Shown one piece after another: positions 1 through 8,380 of a stretch of DNA of 64,000 nt (positions are counted from its first letter, which is position 1; the number at the start of each line of letters is the position of its first letter). The notes under the pieces are model-generated. The model was not told the DNA's origin. It did not search any database and saw nothing but the letters and a program-made list of their open reading frames with translations. The position numbers and the translations under genes were made by a program. The DNA is from Pseudoflavonifractor sp. An184 (lineage in GTDB: Bacteria; Bacillota; Clostridia; Oscillospirales; Oscillospiraceae), in assembly GCF_002160305.1 (NCBI RefSeq), contig NZ_NFKI01000006.1:20145-84144 (forward strand), in the 5' to 3' direction.

Positions 1-1
1 C

Positions 2-670
2 CCCCAGAACCTGTACTTATTCGCCCTGTCCGGCCTGAGCCTGCCGGAGTTTCTGCTCCTCACCGGCCCCTACGCCGCGGGGGCGGCGCTGCTGCTGGGG
101 GTGTGCGTGCTCTTTGGCTACCGCCACCGCCGGCTGTCCATCCGCATGGGGGAGACCGCCCCTCTGCGCCGGGGAAACATCGCCTTTTATCTGGTCCTCT
201 TTCTGCTGTGCGTGCTCACGGTGGCGGGCTTTCTGCCCCACCCGGCACTGCTGGCGGTGGTGGGGATTCTGCTGCTGTGGCGGAACCGGGGGCTGTTTGT
301 CCGCATCGACTACTCCCTGATCCTCACCTTTGTGTTCTTTTTTATCTTTGTGGGTAATTTGAAGCAGCTGGATGCGCTCCAGACCTGGATCGGCGGGGCT
401 ATGGCCGGCCGGGACCGGCTCATCGGGGTACTGGTCAGCCAGGTCATCAGCAATGTGCCCGCCGCCATGCTCCTGTCCGGGTACAGCAGCGATCTGCGGG
501 AGCTCATCGTGGGGGTGAACGTGGGAGGCCTGGGGACCCTGATCGCCTCCATGGCCAGCCTCATCTCCTACAAGCAGGTGGCGGGGCAGTACCCCAGTCT
601 GAGAAAGCGGTATTTGATCCTGTTCACCCTCCTGAACCTGGGCTTTTTGGTGCTGCTGTACCTGATTTGA
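2..670 (+). CDS. Anion permease, ArsB/NhaD (SLC13-like) superfamily, C-terminal part
   Basis: The frame is open from base 2, so the 5' end lies outside the window and 222 codons plus a stop are seen. The first residues, PQNLYLF, match the conserved G-N-P-Q-N motif of the citrate/arsenite/sodium-proton antiporter family. About six hydrophobic segments follow, including a re-entrant-like SNVPAAMLLSG stretch around residue 155, which corresponds to the second conserved NxPA(A/T) motif of the family. An integral membrane transporter of an inorganic or organic anion is likely; the substrate cannot be told. The gene ends before a bidirectional terminator. Confidence 0.8.
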   Translation, partial: PQNLYLFALSGLSLPEFLLLTGPYAAGAALLLGVCVLFGYRHRRLSIRMGETAPLRRGNIAFYLVLFLLCVLTVAGFLPHPALLAVVGILLLWRNRGLFVRIDYSLILTFVFFFIFVGNLKQLDALQTWIGGAMAGRDRLIGVLVSQVISNVPAAMLLSGYSSDLRELIVGVNVGGLGTLIASMASLISYKQVAGQYPSLRKRYLILFTLLNLGFLVLLYLI

Positions 671-735
671 TTATGTGCACGCACAACAGCCTGCTCTGAT
701 TCTGGGAGCCCCGTGGAACTCTCTGGCACAAATCG

Positions 736-776
736 AAAAAGAGATGGAAAGTGAATTTACTTTCCATCTCTTTTTA
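736..776. terminator. Bidirectional rho-independent terminator
   Basis: GAGATGGAAAGT and ACTTTCCATCTC form a stem of about 12 bp, with A-run and T-run on the two sides. It separates two convergent genes. Confidence 0.9.
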
Positions 777-780
777 TTTC

Positions 781-1218
781 TCATGTTTCGCTCAGAGGGG
801 CGGTGAGACACAGGGTCTGTGCGTTGATGGTCAGATACAGGGTGGCGTCCCGGCTCCCATCGGCGTATTCTGTGACCCCGTACACCCCATAGCCCTCCGG
901 CTGGCCCGGAAACGCCAGGGTGTAGACCTGGGCGTTGGGATCTGCGTCCTCAGCGGGATAGAGGGTCCCGGTGCAGGTCTCCCCGGCGGCGTGGTCGGTG
1001 AGGGTGATGGTCCCGCCCTCTACCTGGGCTGTGAGGTTCAGCGAGGGGACGTTTTGGATGGAGGTCCCCTCCGCCGCGGCCAGAATATCTCCGTCCTCCT
1101 GGGACTGGAGGGTCTGGGCAGTCCAGGTCAGGCCCTCCGGGATGCCGGAGGCGGAAGCTCCGCCACACCCGGTCAGGAGCACCAGAGCAAAGGCACATAA
1201 AAGAGTGCGCAGTTTCAT
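781..1218 (-). CDS. Small lipoprotein of unknown function
   Basis: 145 residues starting MKLRTLL, with a lipobox LLTGC at about residues 14-18 followed by GGASAS, so it is an exported, lipid-anchored protein. The mature part contains beta-strand-like repeats rich in T, Y and G and has no motif I recognise. The start overlaps the stop of the XRE regulator upstream by four bases (ATGA), so the two genes are translationally coupled and probably co-transcribed. A role as the effector or sensor partner of that regulator is inferred from position only. Confidence 0.75.
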   Translation of the reverse strand: MKLRTLLCAFALVLLTGCGGASASGIPEGLTWTAQTLQSQEDGDILAAAEGTSIQNVPSLNLTAQVEGGTITLTDHAAGETCTGTLYPAEDADPNAQVYTLAFPGQPEGYGVYGVTEYADGSRDATLYLTINAQTLCLTAPLSET

Positions 1219-1778
1219 TTCAGTCTCCTTTCCAGCCGCCAGACCTGGACGGCCAGTACAATGCAGACAATCAGGGCAGCCAGCTGGGTGAGCAGATAGA
1301 ACTGGGGTGGAAAGGCAGTATCCGAGGCAGATACATAGATCTGAGTGGGGCCGTCGGCGCCGCCGATCACGCCGATGCTGGTAGACGGAAGGATCTGAGC
1401 CAGGAGAATGGTACCCCAGGGCAGACAAGAGAGCAGACACCAGACTCCAATTCCCGTGAGCAGCCACCGGAACAGCTTTAAATACCGCCGGGCGGTGTTT
1501 TTCTGGGACTGCTCCATGGCCTGGACCGCCGCCTGGCCCGCCTCCTCCTTGGTGAGGGTGGGGGAGGGGGTGCGCTCCCCCTGGAGGAGCTCCACCAGGG
1601 AGACCCCCAGCTCCTGGGCCAGGGGCTCCAGCAGCTTCAGGTCCGGAAACCCCTTGCCCGTCTCCCACTTGCTGACCGCCTTGTCGGTGACGTGGAGCCG
1701 CTCCGCCAGCTCCTTTTGGGTGAGATTCTGTTCCTTGCGGAGCTGGGCCACAAAGCGGCCGAACTGGATGTTGTCCAA
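1215..1778 (-). CDS. XRE-family transcriptional regulator with C-terminal membrane segments
   Basis: The N-terminal 60 residues are a lambda-repressor-type helix-turn-helix (LRKEQNLTQKELAERLHVTDKAVSKWETGKGFPDL), the form common in Firmicutes membrane-tethered XRE regulators. Two hydrophobic segments lie at about residues 95-125 and 155-180. I chose the TTG start at 1778 because the upstream ATG at 1796 would contain the AAAGGAG ribosome site itself (bases 1787-1793), which sits 8 bases before the TTG. It is followed by the lipoprotein gene with a 4-base overlap. Target genes are unknown. Confidence 0.85.
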   Translation of the reverse strand: MDNIQFGRFVAQLRKEQNLTQKELAERLHVTDKAVSKWETGKGFPDLKLLEPLAQELGVSLVELLQGERTPSPTLTKEEAGQAAVQAMEQSQKNTARRYLKLFRWLLTGIGVWCLLSCLPWGTILLAQILPSTSIGVIGGADGPTQIYVSASDTAFPPQFYLLTQLAALIVCIVLAVQVWRLERRLK

Positions 1779-1940
1779 GGAAATCGCTCCTTTCATTCCC
1801 TGCTATCATAGCGTATCGCCTGAAAAATGGCAACCTACCAAAAGTAGAGCGGCGCATTTTGGACAGAAGCGGGAATAAGATGCCCCCTTTTTGTCCACGC
1901 TATGGAGGTATGCGGAAGCGAATGAAGGAGGCGTTTGAAG

Positions 1941-2645
1941 ATGGAAGAACAGCAGGCGATGGAGCCCAGGGGCGAGAGCGCTGGGAGCCAGTCCATTTTA
2001 GAATTCGGGTCTTCTCTGATCCAGTCCAAGCGGGGGACCATCCACGTGCTCACCATCGTGGGGCAGATCGAGGGGCACCAAGTGCTGCCCCCCACCAGCA
2101 AGAGCACCAAGTATGAGCACGTCATGCCCCTGCTGGCCCTGGTGGAGGAGAGCGACGAGATCGACGGCCTGCTGGTGCTGCTGAACACGGTGGGGGGCGA
2201 CATTGAGGCGGGGCTGGGCATTGCGGAGCTCATCGCCAGCATGTCCAAGCCCACCGTCTCCCTGGTACTGGGGGGCGGGCACTCCATCGGCGTGCCCCTG
2301 GCGGTGTCCGCCAAGCGGTCCTTCATCGCCCCCTCGGCGGCCATGACCATCCACCCGGTGCGGCTCAACGGTCTGGTCATCGGGGTGCCCCAGACCTTCT
2401 ATTACTTCGAGCGCATCCAGGAGCGCATCACCCAATTTGTAATTGCCAACAGCGGGATAAAGCGGGAGGACTTTACAAAGCTGATGCTCCAGACCGGGGA
2501 GCTGGCCGCCGATGTGGGTAGCGTGATCTACGGCGAGGAGGCGGTGGAGCTGGGGCTGATTGATGAGATCGGGGGCCTGTCCGACGCGCTGACATATCTT
2601 CACAAGATGATCGAACAGCGGAAGCGGGCCGAACCGGCGGAATAG
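1941..2645 (+). CDS. ClpP-like serine protease of the TepA/YlqG type
   Basis: 234 residues with the ClpP fold signature: a strand-turn NTVGGDIEAGLGIAELI that shapes the oxyanion region, the nucleophile motif GGGHSIGVPLA (Ser about residue 112), the histidine motif AAMTIHPVR, and an acidic motif in QTGELAADVG. The sequence follows the TepA (translocation-enhancing protein) branch rather than housekeeping ClpP. This branch has no known ATPase partner and is thought to degrade signal peptides or small exported peptides. ATG 1941 was chosen because AAGGAGG at 1925-1931 lies 9 bases upstream; a TTG at 1935 is too close. It is divergent from the XRE gene. Confidence 0.85.
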   Translation: MEEQQAMEPRGESAGSQSILEFGSSLIQSKRGTIHVLTIVGQIEGHQVLPPTSKSTKYEHVMPLLALVEESDEIDGLLVLLNTVGGDIEAGLGIAELIASMSKPTVSLVLGGGHSIGVPLAVSAKRSFIAPSAAMTIHPVRLNGLVIGVPQTFYYFERIQERITQFVIANSGIKREDFTKLMLQTGELAADVGSVIYGEEAVELGLIDEIGGLSDALTYLHKMIEQRKRAEPAE

Positions 2646-2891
2646 ATGGTCCGGCCACCTGAACTGCCGCTGCAGAACAACCTCTGGGGCGGACAGAGAG
2701 GTTGGGCCGGGCCTGTCCCGCTGGGAGATGCGGTGCGGGAAAAAATTCAGAAGAGAGAGAAAAGAGACCGCCATAAACGGGGATTTTTTCCAAATAAGAG
2801 CGGGAGATTCTGAGTAAATCTGAGAGAAACAAAAACGGAACTCTAACTTGACAAGTAAAGACACTTTACAATCTGCGGTTGAGAAATGAAA

Positions 2892-2919
2892 TTGACAAAT
2901 TTTTAAATGAGTGTATAAT
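2892..2919 (+). promoter_or_regulatory. Sigma-A-type promoter for the SLH/transglutaminase gene
   Basis: TTGACA (2892-2897), a 16-bp spacer and TATAAT (2914-2919) lie about 105 bases before the start codon. The rest of the 378-bp gap (2646-3023) holds no gene that I can see. A palindrome GTAAAG-ACA-CTTTAC lies at about 2855-2869, upstream of the -35 box, and could be an operator. Confidence 0.75.
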
Positions 2920-3023
2920 TTATACAAACTTTGCCCCTTTTCGGCCAGATTCGACGGGGCAGGTGTGTGTTGTGTTTGATTTTGAAAAATGCCTACTGTT
3001 GCAGATTTGAGGAGAGTGTGTTT

Positions 3024-4787
3024 ATGAAGAAGCAAGCCCGAATGGGGACCTCGCTGTTCCTGTCCCTGCTGCTGTGCGGATGCAGCACTCTGCCAGCTCA
3101 GGCGGCGGAGGCGGCGCCGGAATCCCAGGACAGCGCCTATGTCCAGGAGGATGGACGGGTCTGGGTCCGGTTCGACGCCAACGGCGGCTCCGGGACGGTT
3201 CCGGACGGCCTGGCCGCGCAGAGGGGAGAGGAAGTGACCCTGCCCTCAGCCCAGCTGTCCGTGCGGATGGAGGGGGATACCTGGCGCTTCGTGGGCTGGT
3301 CCACCAGTGAGACCGCCTCCCTTCCGGAATATGAGCCGGGCGGCAGCTTCACAGTGGGAGAGGATACCACCCTGTACGCGGTGTACGCCTCCGGGGATTG
3401 CCGTGTCACCTATCGGGTGGACGGCGTAACCACCACCGAAAAGGTGCAGCCGGGCGAGACCCCAAAGAAGGTCCCTGATCTGCCCGACGGCTATACGGGC
3501 TGGGTGAACGGAAACGGAGCGGCGGTGGACCCGGCCTCCGCCCAGATCTGGAGTGACCAGACCTTTACCGCCTATGAGACCTTCACGCTGAACACCTGGG
3601 ACCACGGAAAGTACATGGACGGCTCCAGCGACGGTCTGTTCCATCCCGGCCAGTACATGACCCGGGCTGAGGTGGCTCAGGTGCTCTACGGTCTGCTGGC
3701 GGAGAAACCGGAGGCTGGAGTGTCTTTCTCGGACGTATCCGGCGACATGTGGTACGCCGAGGCCGTTGAGACTTTGGGCGCTATGGGAGTTCTGGACTGT
3801 GAGGCGGGCTCCGCCTTCCGGCCCGATGCCGCCATCTCCCGGGGAGAATTTGCTTTGATGCTCAGTCATTTTATCTCCGGGACCGGGGATTTGGAGTCCT
3901 TTGCAGATGTGCCTGCCGGAAGCCGGTACTATGAGGCTGCCGGCGCGGCGGCGGCGGAGGGACTGTTCAGCGGCTATGCCGACGGTACCTTCCGCCCGGA
4001 CGATGCCCTGACCCGGGCTCAGGCCGCAGTGGTATTCAATAATCTGCTCCACCGGGAGGCGGACGCCTCGGCCATCGCCGGCAACCCCAACGTCCGCCTG
4101 TTCCCCGACGTGCCCACCACCTACTGGGCCTACGGGGAGATCATGGAGGCCACCATCTCCCACACCTATGACGGCAGCACGGGGCGGGAGGTCTGGACCC
4201 AGGTGACCGCCGAGCGCACTGCCTTACCCGACGGTTACTACCGAATCAACGGCCGGCTCTACCGGGTGCAGGACGGCATGTTCCTCCACAACACCACGGT
4301 GGACGGCTTTACATACGACGCCCAGGGCCGCTACACCACCGGTTCGGCCACCCTGGATACCAAGCTGAACAACATTGTGGAGACCTATACCAACAGCTCC
4401 ATGACCCGGGACCAGAAGCTGCGGGCCCTCTATAACTATGTGCGGGATAATTTCACCTATCTGAAGCGGCCCCTGGTGTCCAAGGGACAGACCGGCTGGG
4501 AGGCCGCCTACGCCGAGGAGTTCCTGAACCTGGGCCGGGGCAACTGTTACAGCTTCTCCGCCACTTACTGCCTGCTGGCCCGGGAGCTGGGCCTGCCGGC
4601 CTACACGGTGGTGGGCGGTCTGGGGGCCAGCAACAGCCCCCACGGCTGGGTGGAGATGGAACTGGACGGCACGGTCTACATGTTCGATCCCCAGTTGGAG
4701 TGGCGGTATCTCCACGACTACGGGCGCACAGGCTATAACCTGTTCAAGATGCTCCCCAGCCATGCCCGGTTCACCTATATCCGCTGA
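3024..4787 (+). CDS. Surface lipoprotein with InlB-type repeat, SLH domains and transglutaminase-like domain
   Basis: 587 residues. A lipobox-like LLLCGC lies at about residues 14-19. Residues 45-125 form a Listeria-Bacteroides (Flg_new/InlB B-repeat) module (FDANGGSG ... FVGWSTSE ... LYAVY). Three SLH-like segments follow, about 185-370, with the usual FSDV...WYAEAVETLGAMGVL and YADGTFRPDDALTRAQAA patterns, which bind secondary wall polymers. The C-terminal third is a transglutaminase-like cysteine protease fold with Cys in GRGNCYSFSA, His in SPHGWVEM and Asp in MFDPQLEW. ATG 3024 has GAGGAG 9 bases upstream; an upstream in-frame start would add a non-signal peptide. It heads a cell-surface gene block. 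Confidence 0.88.
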   Translation: MKKQARMGTSLFLSLLLCGCSTLPAQAAEAAPESQDSAYVQEDGRVWVRFDANGGSGTVPDGLAAQRGEEVTLPSAQLSVRMEGDTWRFVGWSTSETASLPEYEPGGSFTVGEDTTLYAVYASGDCRVTYRVDGVTTTEKVQPGETPKKVPDLPDGYTGWVNGNGAAVDPASAQIWSDQTFTAYETFTLNTWDHGKYMDGSSDGLFHPGQYMTRAEVAQVLYGLLAEKPEAGVSFSDVSGDMWYAEAVETLGAMGVLDCEAGSAFRPDAAISRGEFALMLSHFISGTGDLESFADVPAGSRYYEAAGAAAAEGLFSGYADGTFRPDDALTRAQAAVVFNNLLHREADASAIAGNPNVRLFPDVPTTYWAYGEIMEATISHTYDGSTGREVWTQVTAERTALPDGYYRINGRLYRVQDGMFLHNTTVDGFTYDAQGRYTTGSATLDTKLNNIVETYTNSSMTRDQKLRALYNYVRDNFTYLKRPLVSKGQTGWEAAYAEEFLNLGRGNCYSFSATYCLLARELGLPAYTVVGGLGASNSPHGWVEMELDGTVYMFDPQLEWRYLHDYGRTGYNLFKMLPSHARFTYIR

Positions 4788-4814
4788 GCGGCCGTGTGAG
4801 GATATTGTCGAGAA

Positions 4815-6224
4815 ATGGTATTTAGTTCACCTGTTTTTCTGTTCGCCTTTCTGCCGGTGACGTATCTGGGGTACCGGCTCCTGCCTGGGCTGCCTCTGCG
4901 CAACGCCTGGCTCACCCTGGCCAGCCTGGTGTTTTTCTCCTTTGGACAGCTGCCCTACCTGGTACTGCTGCTCATCAGTGTATTGCTCAACTATCTCTTC
5001 GGGCTGTGGCTGCAGTCCGGGGGGCGTTATCGCCGTCTGGCCGCAGGTCTGGCGGCGGGGACCAATCTGGCCCTACTGGGCGTGTTCAAGTACATAGACT
5101 TTGTCATCGGGACCTTTAACAGCCTGTCCGGGGCGGATCTGGCCCTCACAGGCATCGTGCTGCCCATCGGGATCTCCTTCTATACCTTCCAGGGGATGAG
5201 CTACGTCATCGACGTTTACCGCCATCCTGAGTGGGGGACCCGGAACCCCGGTAAGCTGCTGCTGTACATCTCTTTCTTTCCTCAGCTTATCGCCGGTCCC
5301 ATCGTCATCTATCACGACGTAGCCGGCCAGATCGACCGGCGGGAGATGACCCCGGAACTGACCCTGTCCGGTCTGCGCCGGTTTATTCTCGGCCTGGGGA
5401 AGAAGATGCTCCTGGCAAACTCCATGGGGGAGATCGCCGACGCGGTGTTTGCCATGACGGCCGCCGAGCTGGATTTCCGCCTGGCCTGGCTGGGAGCGGT
5501 GTGCTACACCCTGCAAATCTACTTCGACTTCAGCGGATACAGCGACATGGCCATCGGCCTGGGCCGGATGTTCGGCTTCCGGTTTTTGGAGAACTTCAAC
5601 CTGCCCTATGCCTCCAAGTCCATCAAGGAGTTCTGGCGGCGGTGGCACATCTCCCTCAGCTCCTGGTTCCGGGACTATCTGTACATCCCCCTGGGGGGCA
5701 ACCGGAAGGGGGCGGCCCGCACCAATCTCAATAAATTCATCGTCTTTTTCGCCACAGGCCTTTGGCATGGGGCCAACTGGACCTTTGTGCTGTGGGGCCT
5801 GTGGCATGGTCTGTTCTCCACCCTGGAGGGGGTGGGGGCCATCCCCAAGCGCCTGCGGGAGTCCCGGCTGGGCCATGTGTACACCATGCTGGTGGTCATC
5901 CTGGGCTTCACCCTGTTCCGGGCGGACACCCTCGCCGGCGCGGGGGTGATGTTTGCGGCCATGTTCACCGGATTTTCCATTGCACCGGCCAACACTCTGG
6001 CCCTCATCGCACTGCTGGACGCCAAGGCGGTGTTCCTGCTGGTGACCGCCCTGCTCTTTGCCTTTGGCGTCCCCCAGTGGGCGTGGCGGCAGCTTCAGCA
6101 GCGGGGCCTGCCCCAGTGTGCGGGGGCGGCGGCCGCGGCCGTGGGGTACAGCGCCCTGTTCGGCGTGAGCGTGCTCACCCTGGCGGGGGCCACCTTCAAC
6201 CCCTTCATCTATTTTCAGTTTTAA
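4815..6224 (+). CDS. MBOAT-family membrane O-acyltransferase (AlgI/DltB-like)
   Basis: 469 residues with about ten hydrophobic segments. It has the PatA/AlgI/DltB signature: GISFYTFQGMSYVIDVYR, FPQLIAGPIV, YFDFSGYSDMAIGLGRMFGF, KEFWRRWHISLSSWFRDYLYIPLGGNR, and the catalytic-histidine segment TGLWHGANWTFVLWGLWHG near residue 318. Members move acyl groups, usually acetyl or D-alanyl, across the membrane onto extracellular polymers. The next gene encodes a DHHW/AlgJ-like partner, the usual two-component arrangement for O-acetylation of a wall or capsular polysaccharide. Which polymer is modified cannot be told. Confidence 0.92.
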   Translation: MVFSSPVFLFAFLPVTYLGYRLLPGLPLRNAWLTLASLVFFSFGQLPYLVLLLISVLLNYLFGLWLQSGGRYRRLAAGLAAGTNLALLGVFKYIDFVIGTFNSLSGADLALTGIVLPIGISFYTFQGMSYVIDVYRHPEWGTRNPGKLLLYISFFPQLIAGPIVIYHDVAGQIDRREMTPELTLSGLRRFILGLGKKMLLANSMGEIADAVFAMTAAELDFRLAWLGAVCYTLQIYFDFSGYSDMAIGLGRMFGFRFLENFNLPYASKSIKEFWRRWHISLSSWFRDYLYIPLGGNRKGAARTNLNKFIVFFATGLWHGANWTFVLWGLWHGLFSTLEGVGAIPKRLRESRLGHVYTMLVVILGFTLFRADTLAGAGVMFAAMFTGFSIAPANTLALIALLDAKAVFLLVTALLFAFGVPQWAWRQLQQRGLPQCAGAAAAAVGYSALFGVSVLTLAGATFNPFIYFQF

Positions 6225-6239
6225 GGAGGGGGACAGGAC

Positions 6240-7622
6240 ATGACACAAAAGACCAAGGCGCGCATTGCGCTCACCGCCTTTCTGGCGGCCTGCCTGATCC
6301 CCTCGGCGGGGATGCTTCTGCTGCCCCAGGGGGAGGCGGCGGCCAACCAGACCCTGGCCCCCGCGCCCCGGCTCTTTCTGGAGGACGGCAGCTTCAACAC
6401 CCAGGTGCTGGACGAGGTCACCGACTATGTGGCCGACCACTTCGCCTTCCGGCAGGAGATGATCACCGCCGGAGCCGCCCTGGACGCGGCGGTGTTCCAC
6501 GTGTCGTCCGAGGAGGACGTGGTGCTGGGGCGGGAGGACTGGCTCTTCTACCGGGAGACCCTGGACGACTACCTGCACACCAACCCATTGAGCGAGCAGC
6601 AGCTCTTCGGGGCGGCCCGGACCCTGGCCCTGCTCCAGGAGTACGCCCAGAGCCGGGGGGCCCGGCTGTATGTCACCGTGGCCCCCAACAAGGCCTCCCT
6701 GTACCCGGAGTACCTGCCCCATGTGGGGACGCCTCTGGAGGGGGAGGACGACATCGACCGGCTGATCCCCTATCTGGAGGGACAGGGGGTGTCCTACATC
6801 GACCTGTTTGCCCCCTTCCGGGAGACGGACGAGGTCCTCTACTACCACACCGACTCCCACTGGAACATGCGGGGGGCGGCCCTGGCCCACGATACCCTCA
6901 TCGCCGGGCTGGGCAAGACCGACCAGGAGCCCTTCTTTGACGGCTCTTACCACCTGGGGGAGCCCCACTTGGGAGACCTCTATGAGATGGTTTTCCCCAC
7001 CGGAATGAAAACGGAGGAGGACGCGGCCTACGACCGGGAATTTGCCTTCTCCTACGCCCGGCCCATCCGCAGCGCCGAGGACCAGTTCATTCAGACGGAG
7101 AACCCGGACCGGAGCGGGAACCTGCTCATGTTCCGGGACTCCTTCGGCAACCTGCTGCACCCCTATTTGGCGGACGCCTACGGCCAGGCCGCCTTCTCCC
7201 GGGCCATGCCCTATACCATGTCCCTGCTGGACCAGACCGGGGCGGACACGGTGCTCATTGAGATCGTGGAGCGCAACCTGGACTGGTGGGCCACCCAGGC
7301 CCCCATTTTCCCGGCCCCGGAGCGGGTCCTGAACGGCGTGCCCCCCCAGGGGACGGCCCAGGCCCGGCTCACCGCCGCGGAGGACGGCCTGCTGGAGGGG
7401 TACACCCGGCTGGAGGGACGCCTTACCGGAGACGTGGACGGCGATTCCCCCATCTATGTCCAGCTGGGGGATATGCTCTATGAGGCCAGCCCGGTGGGCG
7501 AGGCGGGGGAGGGGGTTCCCTTCACCCTGTACGTCCCGGCGGAGCAGGCCCAGGCGGACACGGAGATTTTGTATCAGTTTGAGGGACAGCTCTATACAAC
7601 CGGAGCGGTTTCCCGGCAATAA
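6240..7622 (+). CDS. DHHW/AlgJ-like extracellular partner of the MBOAT acyltransferase
   Basis: 460 residues with an N-terminal signal anchor. The SGNH-hydrolase-like fold of the DHHW/AlgX family is visible: DHFAFRQEM near residue 67, GREDWLFYRETLDDY near 97, YYHTDSHWNMRG near 203 (the acidic-His pair of the catalytic set) and LMFRDSFGNLLHPY near 297, which carries the nucleophilic Ser. In alginate and related systems such proteins complete acetyl transfer from the MBOAT protein to the polymer outside the cell. It starts 15 bases after the MBOAT stop with an AAGGAGG site, so one operon is likely. Confidence 0.88.
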   Translation: MTQKTKARIALTAFLAACLIPSAGMLLLPQGEAAANQTLAPAPRLFLEDGSFNTQVLDEVTDYVADHFAFRQEMITAGAALDAAVFHVSSEEDVVLGREDWLFYRETLDDYLHTNPLSEQQLFGAARTLALLQEYAQSRGARLYVTVAPNKASLYPEYLPHVGTPLEGEDDIDRLIPYLEGQGVSYIDLFAPFRETDEVLYYHTDSHWNMRGAALAHDTLIAGLGKTDQEPFFDGSYHLGEPHLGDLYEMVFPTGMKTEEDAAYDREFAFSYARPIRSAEDQFIQTENPDRSGNLLMFRDSFGNLLHPYLADAYGQAAFSRAMPYTMSLLDQTGADTVLIEIVERNLDWWATQAPIFPAPERVLNGVPPQGTAQARLTAAEDGLLEGYTRLEGRLTGDVDGDSPIYVQLGDMLYEASPVGEAGEGVPFTLYVPAEQAQADTEILYQFEGQLYTTGAVSRQ

Positions 7623-7653
7623 ACGACAAATTCAGAAAGGATTTGGATGTAAG

Positions 7654-8298
7654 ATGAAAAAGAGAACCATTGCCCTGCTCTTGGCTGCAACCCTGGCGGG
7701 CGGCCTCACCGCCTGCGGCGGGACCCCCTCTGATGCCTCCAGCGCCCAGGATGGAAGCGGCAGCCAGTCTGTCTCCTCCAGCCAGGAGGAGATCGCCTCG
7801 GTGGAGGACCGCTCCGCCGGCGGAGACGTGTCTGTGACCGCCCCCGAGGACAGCCCGGCCGGAGACAGCAGTTCCAGCGCCTCGGCAGGGGATGCCTCCA
7901 CCCAGGACCAGGAGGACGCCTCCGCAAGTACAACCACCCAGACTCAGCAGTCCTCCGGACAGCCTGCGGTGACCCAGCCCTCGGTCCAGCAGCCTCAGAC
8001 CCCCACGGTGACTGCGCCGGAGTCTGAGCCCGAACCCGATCCGGAACCCGCTTCGGAGCCCGCTTCGGAGCCCGCCGCCGACCCGGAGCCCGAGCCCGTG
8101 GCCGCCACGGCGGACGCCGCCCGGGCCTACATCGGACAGAGCGCCTCCAGCCTGATTGCCGCCATCGGCTCCCCCATCAGCAGCTCCTATGCCCCCAGCT
8201 GCCTGGGCCCGGGGGAGGACGGGGAGCTGGTCTATGACGGCTTCACCGTGTACACCTACCGGGAGAACGGCGTGGAGACGGTGGAGGACGTGCTGTAA
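7654..8298 (+). CDS. Lipoprotein with long disordered linker and small C-terminal domain
   Basis: 214 residues. MKKRTIALLLAATLAGGLTAC has a clear lipobox. Residues 22-150 are a low-complexity Ser/Asp/Glu/Gln/Thr/Pro linker with repeated EP and ASEP units, typical of wall-spanning stalks. The last 60 residues (ARAYIGQSASSLIAAIGSP ... YDGFTVYTY) form a compact domain resembling the small BamE/SmpA-like fold found in Firmicutes lipoproteins; I cannot name it with certainty. It lies 31 bases after the DHHW gene and probably belongs to the same operon. Confidence 0.75.
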   Translation: MKKRTIALLLAATLAGGLTACGGTPSDASSAQDGSGSQSVSSSQEEIASVEDRSAGGDVSVTAPEDSPAGDSSSSASAGDASTQDQEDASASTTTQTQQSSGQPAVTQPSVQQPQTPTVTAPESEPEPDPEPASEPASEPAADPEPEPVAATADAARAYIGQSASSLIAAIGSPISSSYAPSCLGPGEDGELVYDGFTVYTYRENGVETVEDVL

Positions 8299-8380
8299 GA
8301 GAAAACCTCTTGGCGGGAGTTCCGTCCGGTCCGGATGATCGTGGACCGGGCGGCAGCTTCCGAGATAGAAGGAGAGCGCT

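Noticed and set aside
5073..7619. 848-codon minus-strand frame opposite the MBOAT and DHHW genes
   Set aside because: Typical antisense by-product of high-GC coding DNA; the + strand genes have clear motifs.
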